DNA of 41,738 nt from Flavobacteriales bacterium (GTDB lineage: Bacteria; Bacteroidota; Bacteroidia; Flavobacteriales_D; Crocinitomicaceae). The notes below the pieces were generated by a model. That model was not told the DNA's origin. It saw only the letters and a list, made by a program, of their open reading frames with translations, and searched no databases. The stretch is taken from NCBI GenBank assembly GCA_018883325.1, contig VEQH01000036.1:1-41738 (forward strand), given 5' to 3'. The translations under genes and the position numbers were made by a program. Shown one piece after another: positions 17,831 to 26,931 of the stretch; the first letter of the stretch is position 1; the number at the start of each line of letters is the position of its first letter.

Positions 17831-19306
17831 ATGGCAAATCCAATCAAACGATTACTAGGGCAAACTGCTGTTTATGGTTTGTCTTCGATTGTTGGTCGTT
17901 TATTAAATTACTTACTTGTTCCCCTTTACACTTACGTTTTTGCAGATCCTGCAGATTATGGTGTCGTTTCTGAATTATACGCTTGGGTGGCATTTCTTAT
18001 TGTATTGCTAACTTTTGGAATGGAAACAACCTATTTTCGTTTCTTGCAAGACGAAGTCGACAAGAAAAAAACCTTCAATAATGTGCTTTTAACGGTTATA
18101 GGAATCAATGTTTTATTCTTTTTAATTCTACTTTATTTCAATAATGATATCGCCACTTTCATGCTTTATGAAGGTCACAATGAATACATTATTTTATTGG
18201 GAGTAATTGTTGGTATTGATGCAATTACAGCCTTACCATTGGCAAAATTACGTTCAGAAGAAAAAGCATTGAAATTCGCTAGTATTCAATTCACTTCAAT
18301 TCTTGTAAATATTGGATTGAATTTAATCTTCATGCTTTATTTGTTTGATTCAAAACGACCTGAAGAAGGCGTTTTATTTATTCTAATAGCCAACCTTTGT
18401 GCTTCGTTAGTCAAACCTTTGTTTTTGATGGATTCGTTCACCAATCTAAAATTTGATTTCGATTGGAAGATGTCTAAAACTATGTTTATTTATGCTTTTC
18501 CACTTGTAATTGCTGGTTTTGCAGGAATTATCAACGAAACGCTCGACCGAATTTTGCTAAAGCAAATAATTTACGATCCTTTAGTTCCAAGTACTTTACA
18601 TACTGCTGAATATGAAGTTGGAATTTACAGTGCTTGTTACAAATTAGCAATGCTCGTTACAATTATTCTTCAAGCTTATCGCTACGCCGCAGAACCCTTT
18701 TTCTTCTCACAGATGAAGAATGAAAATAGGAATCTAATTTATGTGAAAGTCATGAATTTGTTTATTGCTTTTGTGTGTTTGATTTTCTTAGTTGTTTCCT
18801 TAAATATTGATGTTTTCAAACATTTTATCCGAAATGAAAATTACTGGGAAGGCTTAAAGGTTGTTCCAATTTTACTTTTGGCAAATGTCTTTTTGGGGAT
18901 TTATTATAATCAAAGTATTTGGTATAAACTCAGCGGTAAAACGAAGTTTGGTGCTTACATCGCTATAGGTGGAGCAATAGTTACAGTGCTTGTAAACGTT
19001 ATTTTTATCCCAAAATACGGTTATATGGCAAGTGCTTGGGCAACGCTTTTGGTCTATGCGCTGCAAATGATTGTTTCTTACCTACTTGGACAAAAATATT
19101 ATCCAATCCCCTATAATACCAGAAAATTTTTAGCCTATATTGGTGGAGCAATTGCGTTATTTTATTTTGGTTCTTACCTTTCAGTTGACTCAAAAGTCAC
19201 GAATTTTTTCATTTCAAATAGCTTAATTTTTGGCTATCTACTCTTTGTTTTTTTAGTTGAACAGAAACGTTTTCTAAATGGCATTTTTGGCGAACGAACT
19301 TTTTAA
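17831..19306 (+). CDS. Oligosaccharide flippase family (Wzx-like) membrane protein
   Basis: 491-aa polytopic membrane protein of the MOP superfamily, with about 12-14 hydrophobic segments spread along the chain and the N-terminal LLGQTAVYGLSSIVGRLLNY typical of polysaccharide flippases. These proteins move lipid-linked sugars across the inner membrane. The start abuts the hydratase stop. Because it lies about 900 bp beyond the nucleotide-sugar operon it may serve the same polysaccharide, but no glycosyltransferase is near, so this is inference. Confidence 0.85.
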   Translation: MANPIKRLLGQTAVYGLSSIVGRLLNYLLVPLYTYVFADPADYGVVSELYAWVAFLIVLLTFGMETTYFRFLQDEVDKKKTFNNVLLTVIGINVLFFLILLYFNNDIATFMLYEGHNEYIILLGVIVGIDAITALPLAKLRSEEKALKFASIQFTSILVNIGLNLIFMLYLFDSKRPEEGVLFILIANLCASLVKPLFLMDSFTNLKFDFDWKMSKTMFIYAFPLVIAGFAGIINETLDRILLKQIIYDPLVPSTLHTAEYEVGIYSACYKLAMLVTIILQAYRYAAEPFFFSQMKNENRNLIYVKVMNLFIAFVCLIFLVVSLNIDVFKHFIRNENYWEGLKVVPILLLANVFLGIYYNQSIWYKLSGKTKFGAYIAIGGAIVTVLVNVIFIPKYGYMASAWATLLVYALQMIVSYLLGQKYYPIPYNTRKFLAYIGGAIALFYFGSYLSVDSKVTNFFISNSLIFGYLLFVFLVEQKRFLNGIFGERTF

Positions 19307-19341
19307 AACTAAGTTTGTTAGTATATCACCTGCAATTCATT

Positions 19342-19349
19342 TATTTTTG
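19342..19349 (+). promoter_or_regulatory. -7 box (TATTTTTG) for dxs
   Basis: TATTTTTG fits TAnnTTTG; a TTTG at 19314-19317 lies 24 nt upstream as a possible -33 element. The dxs ATG at 19364 is 14 nt past the box, implying a very short leader and favouring this ATG over a TTG at 19358. Confidence 0.6.
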
Positions 19350-19363
19350 CATTAACATTGCCT

Positions 19364-21319
19364 ATGACACCTTATAAAGCTGGACCGTTTTTGGAACAAA
19401 TAGAGTTTCCAAAAGATTTGAGAGAGAAATTCTCAATTGAAGATTTACCTCAAGTTTCCAATGAATTGCGACAGTATATTGTCGATGTTATTTCAGAAAT
19501 TGGGAATAGTCACTTTGGTGCTAGTTTGGGCGTGGTCGAATTGTCTGTAGCACTTCATTATGTTTTCAATACTCCTGATGATCAGTTGGTTTGGGACGTT
19601 GGACATCAAGCTTACGGACATAAAATCCTAACAGGAAGACGCACTCAATTTCACACGAATAGAATTAAAGGTGGTATTTCTGGTTTTCCAAAACGTTCTG
19701 AAAGTGAGTATGACGCTTTTGGAGTTGGACATTCATCCACTTCAATTTCAGCGGCTTTAGGAATGGCGGTTGCTAACCGTTACAAAGGATTGAAAAACCG
19801 TCAACACATCGCAGTGATTGGTGATGGTGCAATGACAGCAGGATTGGCTTTTGAAGGTTTAAATCACGGTGGATTTGAAAAAGACGCTAATTTACTAGTG
19901 ATTTTGAATGACAATTGTATGTCAATCGATCCAAACGTTGGTGCGTTGAAAGAATATTTAACGGATATAACAACTTCGCACACATACAATAAAGTAAAAG
20001 ACGATGTTTGGAAATTATTAGGTAAAATCTCCAAATTTGGACCAGACGCGCAAACGATTGCCTCTAAAGTTTCTCAAGCATTAAAAGGAAGTTTACTAAA
20101 ACAAAGTAATTTATTTGAATCTTTAAACTTCCGTTATTTTGGACCTGTTGATGGACAAGATGTTATTGGTTTAGCAAAAGTTTTAGAAGATTTAAAAGAT
20201 ATTCCTGGACCAAAGATTTTACATTGCATCACAAGAAAAGGTGCTGGTTACAAATTTTCTGAAGAAGGAAATCCAACCAAATGGCATGCACCAGGTGTTT
20301 TTAATAAAGAAACAGGTGAAATTGTAAAAGTTGTTCCAAAATCGCCACAGCCTCCAAAATATCAAGATGTTTTCGGTCATTCAATTGTTGAATTGGCAGA
20401 AAAAAACGATAAAATAATGGGAATTACTCCAGCAATGCCATCGGGTTGTTCTTTGAATATTATGATGGCAGCAATGCCGGATAGAAGTTTTGATGTTGGA
20501 ATTGCAGAACAACACGCTGTGACCTTCAGTGCAGGTTTAGCAACTCAAGGTATGGTTCCTTTCTGCAATATTTATTCTTCATTTATGCAACGCGCTTTTG
20601 ATCAAGTTTTGCATGATGTTGCAATTCAAAATTTGAACGTTGTATTTTGTTTAGACAGAGGAGGATTGGTAGGAGCAGACGGTGCAACTCACCACGGCGC
20701 TTATGATTTAGCTTATATGCGCATGATTCCAAACATGGTTGTTTCAGCACCAATGAATGAAGAAGAATTGCGCAATTTGATGTACACAGCTCAATTGGAA
20801 AACCAAGGTCCTTTTTCAATCCGTTACCCACGTGGAAATGGAGTGATGACCGAATGGAAAACGCCTTTCAAAGAGATAAAAGTTGGAACAGGTCGTAAAG
20901 TTACAAATGGAGAAGACATTGCTATTTTAAGTATTGGACATCCTGGGAATTTTGCACAAGAAGCTATTGACGAATTAAAAGAAACAGGAGTTTCTGTTGC
21001 GCATTACGATATGCGTTTCATTAAACCGATTGACCAAGTAATGTTGCACGAAGTATTTACAAAATTCAAAAAAGTAATAACTATCGAAGACGGTTGTTTA
21101 ATGGGAGGTTTTGGTTCTGCTGTTGTTGAATTTATGGCCGACCAAGGATATTCTTCACAAATTATTCGCTTAGGAATTCCAGATGAATACATTCACCACG
21201 GCACACAAGAAGAATTATGGGCAGACTGCGGTTTTGATAAAGATGCAATTGTTGAGACGGTGAAAAAAATGCTTGGAATTACTGCTCTAGAAAAAAATAA
21301 TATCCAGAAAGTGAGCTAG
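19364..21319 (+). CDS. dxs: 1-deoxy-D-xylulose-5-phosphate synthase
   Basis: Thiamine-diphosphate enzyme that condenses pyruvate with glyceraldehyde-3-phosphate, the first step of the MEP isoprenoid pathway. The 651-aa protein has the three transketolase-like domains: the ThDP motif GDGAMTAGLAFEGLNH...NDNCMSIDPNVGAL (residues ~155-200), the central domain with VGIAEQHAVTFSAGLA (near 377) and a C-terminal transketolase domain. ATG 19364 is preferred to an in-frame TTG two codons earlier because of promoter position and codon type. Monocistronic by appearance. Confidence 0.95.
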   Translation: MTPYKAGPFLEQIEFPKDLREKFSIEDLPQVSNELRQYIVDVISEIGNSHFGASLGVVELSVALHYVFNTPDDQLVWDVGHQAYGHKILTGRRTQFHTNRIKGGISGFPKRSESEYDAFGVGHSSTSISAALGMAVANRYKGLKNRQHIAVIGDGAMTAGLAFEGLNHGGFEKDANLLVILNDNCMSIDPNVGALKEYLTDITTSHTYNKVKDDVWKLLGKISKFGPDAQTIASKVSQALKGSLLKQSNLFESLNFRYFGPVDGQDVIGLAKVLEDLKDIPGPKILHCITRKGAGYKFSEEGNPTKWHAPGVFNKETGEIVKVVPKSPQPPKYQDVFGHSIVELAEKNDKIMGITPAMPSGCSLNIMMAAMPDRSFDVGIAEQHAVTFSAGLATQGMVPFCNIYSSFMQRAFDQVLHDVAIQNLNVVFCLDRGGLVGADGATHHGAYDLAYMRMIPNMVVSAPMNEEELRNLMYTAQLENQGPFSIRYPRGNGVMTEWKTPFKEIKVGTGRKVTNGEDIAILSIGHPGNFAQEAIDELKETGVSVAHYDMRFIKPIDQVMLHEVFTKFKKVITIEDGCLMGGFGSAVVEFMADQGYSSQIIRLGIPDEYIHHGTQEELWADCGFDKDAIVETVKKMLGITALEKNNIQKVS

Positions 21320-21364
21320 ATTTTTTAGTTATTGTAATTTGGACAATAATTTTAATCTAAAGCT

Positions 21365-22795
21365 GTGAAAAAAACTAATATTGGCGCATTTGCCACGCTC
21401 ATTTCTATCTTTTTTTTCTGGGGATTCGTTGCTGCAAGTAATGATATTTTAATTCCTGTTTTTAAGAAAGCTCTTGATTTATCACAAATGCAATCGCAGT
21501 TAATTGCATTTGCTTTTTACGTTGCATATACCGTTGGTTCTTTACTTTATTTTGCGATTTCATCCATTCTAAAAAAAGATATTCTTAACCTCATAGGTTA
21601 TCGAAATGGCTTGGCCTTAGGTTTAGTTATTTCAGCCACAGGAACTTTATTATTTATTCCTGCATCCAACAACGCTTCCTTTCTTTTACTGATTTCAGGA
21701 TTGTTCATAGTTGGTTTAGGATTTTCTTTACAACAAATTGCAGCTAATCCTTTGGCTATTCAAATGGGTGATCCTGAAAAAGGAAATATTCGCCTGAGTC
21801 TTGCTGGCGGAATTAATAATGTAGGTACAACAATTGGTCCTGTGATTGTTTCGTTTGCCATTTTTGGTGGCGTGTCAAGTAACACAGATTTGAATTTAGA
21901 AGCTGTTCAAATCCCTTACTTAGTTCTTGGTGCTGCGTTTTTAATTGCCGCAATTATTTTTAAATTTTCCTCAGTTCCAGACAGACTTGGTGATGAAAAC
22001 GATGCTTCTGAAAAAAGCGGAGGCAATATTTTAGCAACCTTAAAATACCCACAAGTTGTTCTTGGTATGATTGCTATTTTTCTATATGTTGGAGTGGAAG
22101 TTTCAACAGCAAGTAATTTACCTGAATTTATGAAACAAAAGTTAGGAACGGAAGAAAACGCAGTTGCGCCTTATGTTTCCTTGTTTTGGGCAAGTTTAAT
22201 GATTGGTCGTTGGACAGCAGCAGCAGGTGCATTTAACCTTTCAAAAAGTATGAAATCGCTTTTGGGAATTGTTTTACCTTTTGTTGCTTTTGGTATTTTT
22301 CTGCTTGTTAATTATTTAGCAGGAAATAAATTGGAAGTGTTTTATCCTTATCTCGGAATCGTTTTTATCTTGATTGCAGCTGATAAATTAAGTGATGGAA
22401 ACCCTGTAAAACAAATTTTAATTTATGCCACCTTAGGAATTGTCGCCTTATTGATTGGAATTTTTGCTTCTGGTATGACAAGTGTTTTTGCGTTTATTTC
22501 TGTTGGATTATTCTGTAGCACCTTGTGGCCTTGTATTTTCACACTCGGCATCGCAGGTCTTGGTGATAAAACCAATACCGCTTCAAGTTTATTAATTATG
22601 ATGATTATGGGAGGCGGATTTATTTCAACCATCCAGGGAGCATTGGCGTCAGAATCCGTATTGGGAATTCAATATTCTTATTTTGTTGGTGTAGTTTGTT
22701 TTGCCTACCTCGCTTTTTTCGCTTGGAAAGTGAGTCACGAATTAAAGAAACAAGGAGTCAATAATTTTTCTGCGGTTAAAAAAGACAATCATTGA
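21365..22795 (+). CDS. Sugar MFS transporter (FucP/GluP-like)
   Basis: 476-aa transporter with 12 predicted membrane segments. The start region TNIGAFATLISIFFFWGFVAASNDILIPVFKK is characteristic of the FucP/GluP/NagP branch of the MFS, which carries sugars (fucose, glucose/galactose, N-acetylglucosamine) by H+ or Na+ symport. GTG start at 21365, 45 bp after dxs; no ATG lies near enough to replace it without losing the first helix. Likely cytoplasmic-membrane uptake of a monosaccharide; which one cannot be told. Confidence 0.85.
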   Translation: MKKTNIGAFATLISIFFFWGFVAASNDILIPVFKKALDLSQMQSQLIAFAFYVAYTVGSLLYFAISSILKKDILNLIGYRNGLALGLVISATGTLLFIPASNNASFLLLISGLFIVGLGFSLQQIAANPLAIQMGDPEKGNIRLSLAGGINNVGTTIGPVIVSFAIFGGVSSNTDLNLEAVQIPYLVLGAAFLIAAIIFKFSSVPDRLGDENDASEKSGGNILATLKYPQVVLGMIAIFLYVGVEVSTASNLPEFMKQKLGTEENAVAPYVSLFWASLMIGRWTAAAGAFNLSKSMKSLLGIVLPFVAFGIFLLVNYLAGNKLEVFYPYLGIVFILIAADKLSDGNPVKQILIYATLGIVALLIGIFASGMTSVFAFISVGLFCSTLWPCIFTLGIAGLGDKTNTASSLLIMMIMGGGFISTIQGALASESVLGIQYSYFVGVVCFAYLAFFAWKVSHELKKQGVNNFSAVKKDNH

Positions 22796-22900
22796 AGTGA
22801 TAAAAGCCCACAGAAACGAAATTTGACATTAAACAACAAAAGTGTTCAACTACAATTTTAAAGCGCGTTAGGATGGTTTTATTTCTAAATAACTAGCAAA

Positions 22901-24613
22901 ATGAATCCCTTTAAAAATCTATTTTTTATTGCTGCCACAACCTTACTAATTTTTGCGTGTGAAGAAAATTTAGAAGATAAAATTGCAAAAGGCGGTAAAA
23001 AATATGGTGGTGAAATATCGTTTGTTGAAACAGAAAAAGTAAGTTCATTTTTTCCACTATACGCTTATGGACTTCATGACCAACGTTTGCTGTCAAATAT
23101 TTTTGAACCCTTATTGATAGAAGATTCAAAAACGAAACGCATCGAACCTAATTTAGCGAAGAAATTTTCGGTTAAAAACAATGGAAAAACAATCGAATTA
23201 ATCATTCGAAACGATGTGTTTTTTCACACCGACGCCTATAATGATTTTGAACAAAAAAAGATGAGTGTAGAAGATGTAAAATTCTCACTTGAATTTGCTT
23301 GTTCAGGAAATAAATTGAATCAATTAGGTCATGTATTAACCAAAAAAATTGTTGGTTCAGAATGGTTTCAAAAAAATTCAAAAAGCGAGTTTCCGTCAAA
23401 AGGAGTGAGTGGAATTAAAATCAAAAACGACTCAACAATCACAATTGAGTTAACGAACACTTTCAATAATTTTACAAGTATTTTGAGTCATCCAAGTATC
23501 GTTATTTTTTCAAAAGAAGCCTATTTGTATTACAAAGATAAAAGTGTGCATCATCCCGTTGGAACAGGCCCTTTTGAATTGGAATCTACTGACGAAAACC
23601 AAATAGTTTTAGAACGAAACCCCAACTATTGGAAATATGATGCTTATGGAAATCAATTGCCATTTTTAAGTAAAATACGCGTTATAAAACCGAATATTGC
23701 GAAAAATGAACAATTATTGTTTTCTAAAGGAAAGACAGATATTCTACTTCAACTGCCTGTTGACCGTTTAGATTTTGCGTTTGGAACATTAAAAGAAGCA
23801 AAAAACGGACGCAATTTACTGCATCGAATTTTATATCGAAAAGGAATAAAAGTAAATTTTTTAGCCTTTGATTGCACCACACAACCTTTCAATGACGAAA
23901 GGGTGAGATTGGCGTTTTATCATGCAATTGATCGTGAAAAACTATGGTTGAATGTATTAAACGGTGATGGCAATATAGCTTCAAAAGGATTTGTTCCTAG
24001 AAGTAATATTTATTCCGATGAGAAGATTGAAGCAGTGAAATTCGACCCTGTTAGAGCACGAAATTATTTGCAAAGTGCGGGCTACTCAAAATCAAATTTA
24101 TTCCCTAAACAGCAACTTTTTTTGACCGCAAAAAAAGGTAGTTTACAAAGCATTTTCTACAGTGAATTAGCACGCCAAATAAAAGAAAATTTAGGGATAG
24201 AAATAACAGTCGAACATACAGATTATGCCACTAGAAATAAGTTGATTGAAAAAGGAAAAATTAAATTGTGGAAAGCTGGTTGGGTGTCTGATTATCCCGA
24301 TTCAGAATCTTATTTAGGAGTGTTTTATAGCGGTTACAAAGGATTAAATAATTATACCTGGAACCTAAATAAATTCAAAAATGCACAATTTGACTCCCTT
24401 TTTTATCAATCTATTTTAACCAAAAATCAATCAAAAAAATTAGAATTTCAAAATAAGTGCGACCAAATAATAATAAATCAAGCTGCTGTTGTTCCTCTTT
24501 ACACAGAAGATATTTTTATCGTAGTTAATATTCGAGCACGCGATATTGAAGTTTCCTCTTCTGGTATAATTGACTTCTCAAAAACATTTATTAAAGAACC
24601 CGAATTGAAATAA
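22901..24613 (+). CDS. Peptide/nickel-type ABC transporter substrate-binding lipoprotein (SBP family 5)
   Basis: 570-aa protein with a lipoprotein signal (MNPFKNLFFIAATTLLIFAC, lipidated Cys at 20) and the SBP_bac_5 fold seen in OppA/DppA: LLSNIFEPLLIEDSKTKRIEPNLAKKF near residue 60, GTGPFELES near 222, FNDERVRLAFYHAIDREKL near 330 and WVSDYPDSESYLGVFY near 462. Such proteins bind oligopeptides in the periplasm. No permease or ATPase genes are adjacent, so it may work with a transporter encoded elsewhere or have another role. Converges closely on the pseudouridine synthase gene. Confidence 0.87.
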   Translation: MNPFKNLFFIAATTLLIFACEENLEDKIAKGGKKYGGEISFVETEKVSSFFPLYAYGLHDQRLLSNIFEPLLIEDSKTKRIEPNLAKKFSVKNNGKTIELIIRNDVFFHTDAYNDFEQKKMSVEDVKFSLEFACSGNKLNQLGHVLTKKIVGSEWFQKNSKSEFPSKGVSGIKIKNDSTITIELTNTFNNFTSILSHPSIVIFSKEAYLYYKDKSVHHPVGTGPFELESTDENQIVLERNPNYWKYDAYGNQLPFLSKIRVIKPNIAKNEQLLFSKGKTDILLQLPVDRLDFAFGTLKEAKNGRNLLHRILYRKGIKVNFLAFDCTTQPFNDERVRLAFYHAIDREKLWLNVLNGDGNIASKGFVPRSNIYSDEKIEAVKFDPVRARNYLQSAGYSKSNLFPKQQLFLTAKKGSLQSIFYSELARQIKENLGIEITVEHTDYATRNKLIEKGKIKLWKAGWVSDYPDSESYLGVFYSGYKGLNNYTWNLNKFKNAQFDSLFYQSILTKNQSKKLEFQNKCDQIIINQAAVVPLYTEDIFIVVNIRARDIEVSSSGIIDFSKTFIKEPELK

Positions 24614-24615
24614 GT

Positions 24616-26283
24616 TTAAAAATTTGGCTCACAACTAAATTCTACAATTTCTTTCGAAATAGGATGTTTGAATTGAATCCATTGTGCGTGTAAACACAAT
24701 CGCTCACTTTTCGTTCCATATAAATCATCGCCGATAATTGGACAATTCAAACCTAAATGATGTGCCGCATGAACACGTAATTGATGCGTTCTACCTGTGA
24801 TTGGAAAAAATTGAATGCGTGTTTTTCCGTTTTTAATTTCGAGAACTTTGTATTTGGTGTAAGCATTTTTACCATGTTCGTAGCAAACCAATTGCTTTGG
24901 ACGATCCTCTAAATCCACGCGAAGTGGCAAAGAAATATCACCTTCTGTTTTATCCACAATTCCATCCAAAAGAGCGATGTAAGATTTTTTGACATTGCGG
25001 CGAATAAATTGTGATTGCAGTTGCTTGTAAATTTCTTCCGACTTTGCAACTAACAACAATCCAGAAGTGGACATATCCAAGCGATGTACCAGTAATGGAC
25101 CGCTTGCGTTTGGATATTTTAAGCGCATTCGTTCATAAACGGAATCTTTCAATTCTTTTCCGGGAACAGATAAAAACTCTGGTGGTTTGTTGATTAACAG
25201 CAAATACTCATCTTCGTAAACGACGGGAATTTCTTTGACACTTGCTTGTTCCAACATTGGGTTTTTTTCTAACGAAATTCCTTCCAGCATGTGTGCTAAA
25301 ATCGGTTCGCATTTTCCACGACAAGCAGGGTAATATTGACCATGTAGTCTAACTTCAGAACTTGGTGATTTTCCCCACCAAAATTCTGCCATGCAAATAG
25401 GTTGAAGTTGGTTTAAAAAAGCGTATTGTAATAATTTTGGAGCTGCACATTCTCCAGCACCAGCAGGTGGCGTTTGAAATACCGTTTGTTCAAAAATAGC
25501 CAATAGACTTTTCGTTTTTTGAGCTTGATTTAAAAACGTGTATTGTTCAAATATTTCTTTTTGTAAGCGCGAAGATTTGTTTGCCCTTTCTTCTTTTAGT
25601 TGAAGGATTACTTGTTCTTTTTCAAGGAATAAACCCTCTATTTCCGCATATTTTAAATTTATCTCGCGAATAAAATCTTTAACTTGCAATTGTTCACGGA
25701 TACTTTCGGTTTTAAGTTGTTCAATTAAAAGCAGTTGTTCCGCTTCATTTAAGGTTGTTTTGGCAAGCGCTCGTTTTTCGTCTCTTTGCTTTTTTGAAGT
25801 TTTTAACGCTTGTTTTTTAAGCGCAACTGCTGCGTCCATTTCTTGTTTGAAACTGTCCAAATTCGCCTTCAGTTGAAGATAAGTTTTGTCGCTTTCTAAC
25901 GCTTGAATTTTTAAAGTTAGGTCGTTTACTTCTACTTCACCAATTCGAAAAAAATTGTCTTTTTCGAGCAAATCAAACACGGGAGGAACGAATCTTTTGT
26001 GGTGATTTTCGTCAGCTAATTTTCCAGAAAAAGCGGCTAAATAACCCAGTTTTCCCGATTGATTTTTAACAACCAAAACGCCAAACATTTTTCCGATTTG
26101 TAAACTTGTATCTTTTTCGTCGAAGCCAAAATTGTGTTTAAAATCAGTTTGTATTTTTAAATAATCTTGTAGTTCTTGACAAGCAATTAAACTTAAAGGA
26201 TGTGGCGAATAATAAAAAGGGTAGGTGAAATCTTGAGGTAAATCTATTTCACTTATATCAGAAAGAAAAGGAGTAAAAGCCAC
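24616..26283 (-). CDS. RluA-family RNA pseudouridine synthase with long N-terminal coiled-coil region
   Basis: Converts uridine to pseudouridine in RNA. The catalytic domain is in the C-terminal third: LLVHRLDMSTSGLLLVAKS contains the HRLDxxTSG motif with the nucleophilic Asp, followed by the family segment TGRTHQLRVHAAHHLG. The N-terminal half holds a long charged, Lys/Glu/Gln-rich helical stretch typical of a Bacteroidota RluA subgroup. The open frame extends to 26484, but its first 67 codons overlap the next gene and lie upstream of a TACCTTTG -7 box. A GTG at 26283 directly after that box gives a 555-aa protein starting VAFTPFLSDISEIDLP, so I chose it. Start certainty is moderate; the family is firm. 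Confidence 0.85.
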   Translation of the reverse strand: MAFTPFLSDISEIDLPQDFTYPFYYSPHPLSLIACQELQDYLKIQTDFKHNFGFDEKDTSLQIGKMFGVLVVKNQSGKLGYLAAFSGKLADENHHKRFVPPVFDLLEKDNFFRIGEVEVNDLTLKIQALESDKTYLQLKANLDSFKQEMDAAVALKKQALKTSKKQRDEKRALAKTTLNEAEQLLLIEQLKTESIREQLQVKDFIREINLKYAEIEGLFLEKEQVILQLKEERANKSSRLQKEIFEQYTFLNQAQKTKSLLAIFEQTVFQTPPAGAGECAAPKLLQYAFLNQLQPICMAEFWWGKSPSSEVRLHGQYYPACRGKCEPILAHMLEGISLEKNPMLEQASVKEIPVVYEDEYLLLINKPPEFLSVPGKELKDSVYERMRLKYPNASGPLLVHRLDMSTSGLLLVAKSEEIYKQLQSQFIRRNVKKSYIALLDGIVDKTEGDISLPLRVDLEDRPKQLVCYEHGKNAYTKYKVLEIKNGKTRIQFFPITGRTHQLRVHAAHHLGLNCPIIGDDLYGTKSERLCLHAQWIQFKHPISKEIVEFSCEPNF

Positions 26284-26296
26284 AGAAAATTTTCGA

Positions 26297-26304
26297 CAAA
26301 GGTA
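26297..26304 (-). promoter_or_regulatory. -7 box (TACCTTTG) for the RluA-like gene
   Basis: On the minus strand TACCTTTG matches TAnnTTTG and ends 13 nt before a GTG codon at 26283. It supports a start there and rejects the longer frame that runs into the neighbouring gene. Confidence 0.5.
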
Positions 26305-26374
26305 TCGTTTTACTCCCTTTTTTGGAAAAAGAGATTTTAAAATTCTTTTTGAAATAGCTTTCCTGTCAGGTATG

Positions 26375-26851
26375 TTAATCTTCGTCGTGCTCCCCAGCAG
26401 GAACCTTGAATGAATTACTAACTTCTGGATGCGTGATTTCCCCACCTGTTTGCCCTGTTGGGTAGGATAAATAAAGCACAACAATACTAACTACTAAAGT
26501 AATGTAAGTAAACAAGTTGCTGAACGGATGTTTTTTCCAATTAAACCACAAAGCCACAATTGAAATTAAAGCTAGTAAATAAGATACAAGCGAAAAAACT
26601 TCAGCTGCTTCTTCGTGTTCATGAATTAAATCGTGACTTCTGTTTAAGCCCTCTACAATTTCTTCAGCTCCCTCACCAGTTTGGGAAGCTACAAAAGCGA
26701 AAATACCACCAAAAATAAACATCCCTAAAGAGATTCGTTTTGTGATTTCTGACTTAAAAATAATTCCTAGAATTAATATTATTAAACCAAAAAGAGGAAG
26801 AAATATCGGAAAATGGTTGACCAATAAGTGTAAATGTGCTGCGTTGTTCAT
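26375..26851 (-). CDS. Small four-helix membrane protein (DUF2231-like)
   Basis: 158-aa inner-membrane protein with four hydrophobic segments (about residues 11-31, 38-56, 85-103 and 112-130) and a histidine-rich start (NNAAHLHLLVNHFPIF). A central His/Glu-rich loop (NRSHDLIHEHEEAAE) could bind metal or heme. The layout resembles DUF2231-type proteins, sometimes linked to cytochromes, but identity is not certain. A TAAGTTTG -7 box lies 14 nt upstream. Function unknown. Confidence 0.7.
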   Translation of the reverse strand: MNNAAHLHLLVNHFPIFLPLFGLIILILGIIFKSEITKRISLGMFIFGGIFAFVASQTGEGAEEIVEGLNRSHDLIHEHEEAAEVFSLVSYLLALISIVALWFNWKKHPFSNLFTYITLVVSIVVLYLSYPTGQTGGEITHPEVSNSFKVPAGEHDED

Positions 26852-26865
26852 AATTCTTGTTTTTT

Positions 26866-26873
26866 CAAACTTA
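26866..26873 (-). promoter_or_regulatory. -7 box (TAAGTTTG) for the DUF2231-like gene
   Basis: Minus-strand TAAGTTTG, a perfect TAnnTTTG match, 14 nt before the ATG at 26851. Confidence 0.5.
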
Positions 26874-26931
26874 CGGAGAATTGAGTTAAACGTTACGTTT
26901 TTGTCAGAAAGGTATTTGTGAGTTGAAGAAT

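Noticed and set aside
26284..26484. N-terminal 67-codon extension of the RluA-like frame
   Set aside because: It overlaps a real gene on the same strand, lies upstream of the likely promoter, and reads as non-conserved basic sequence.
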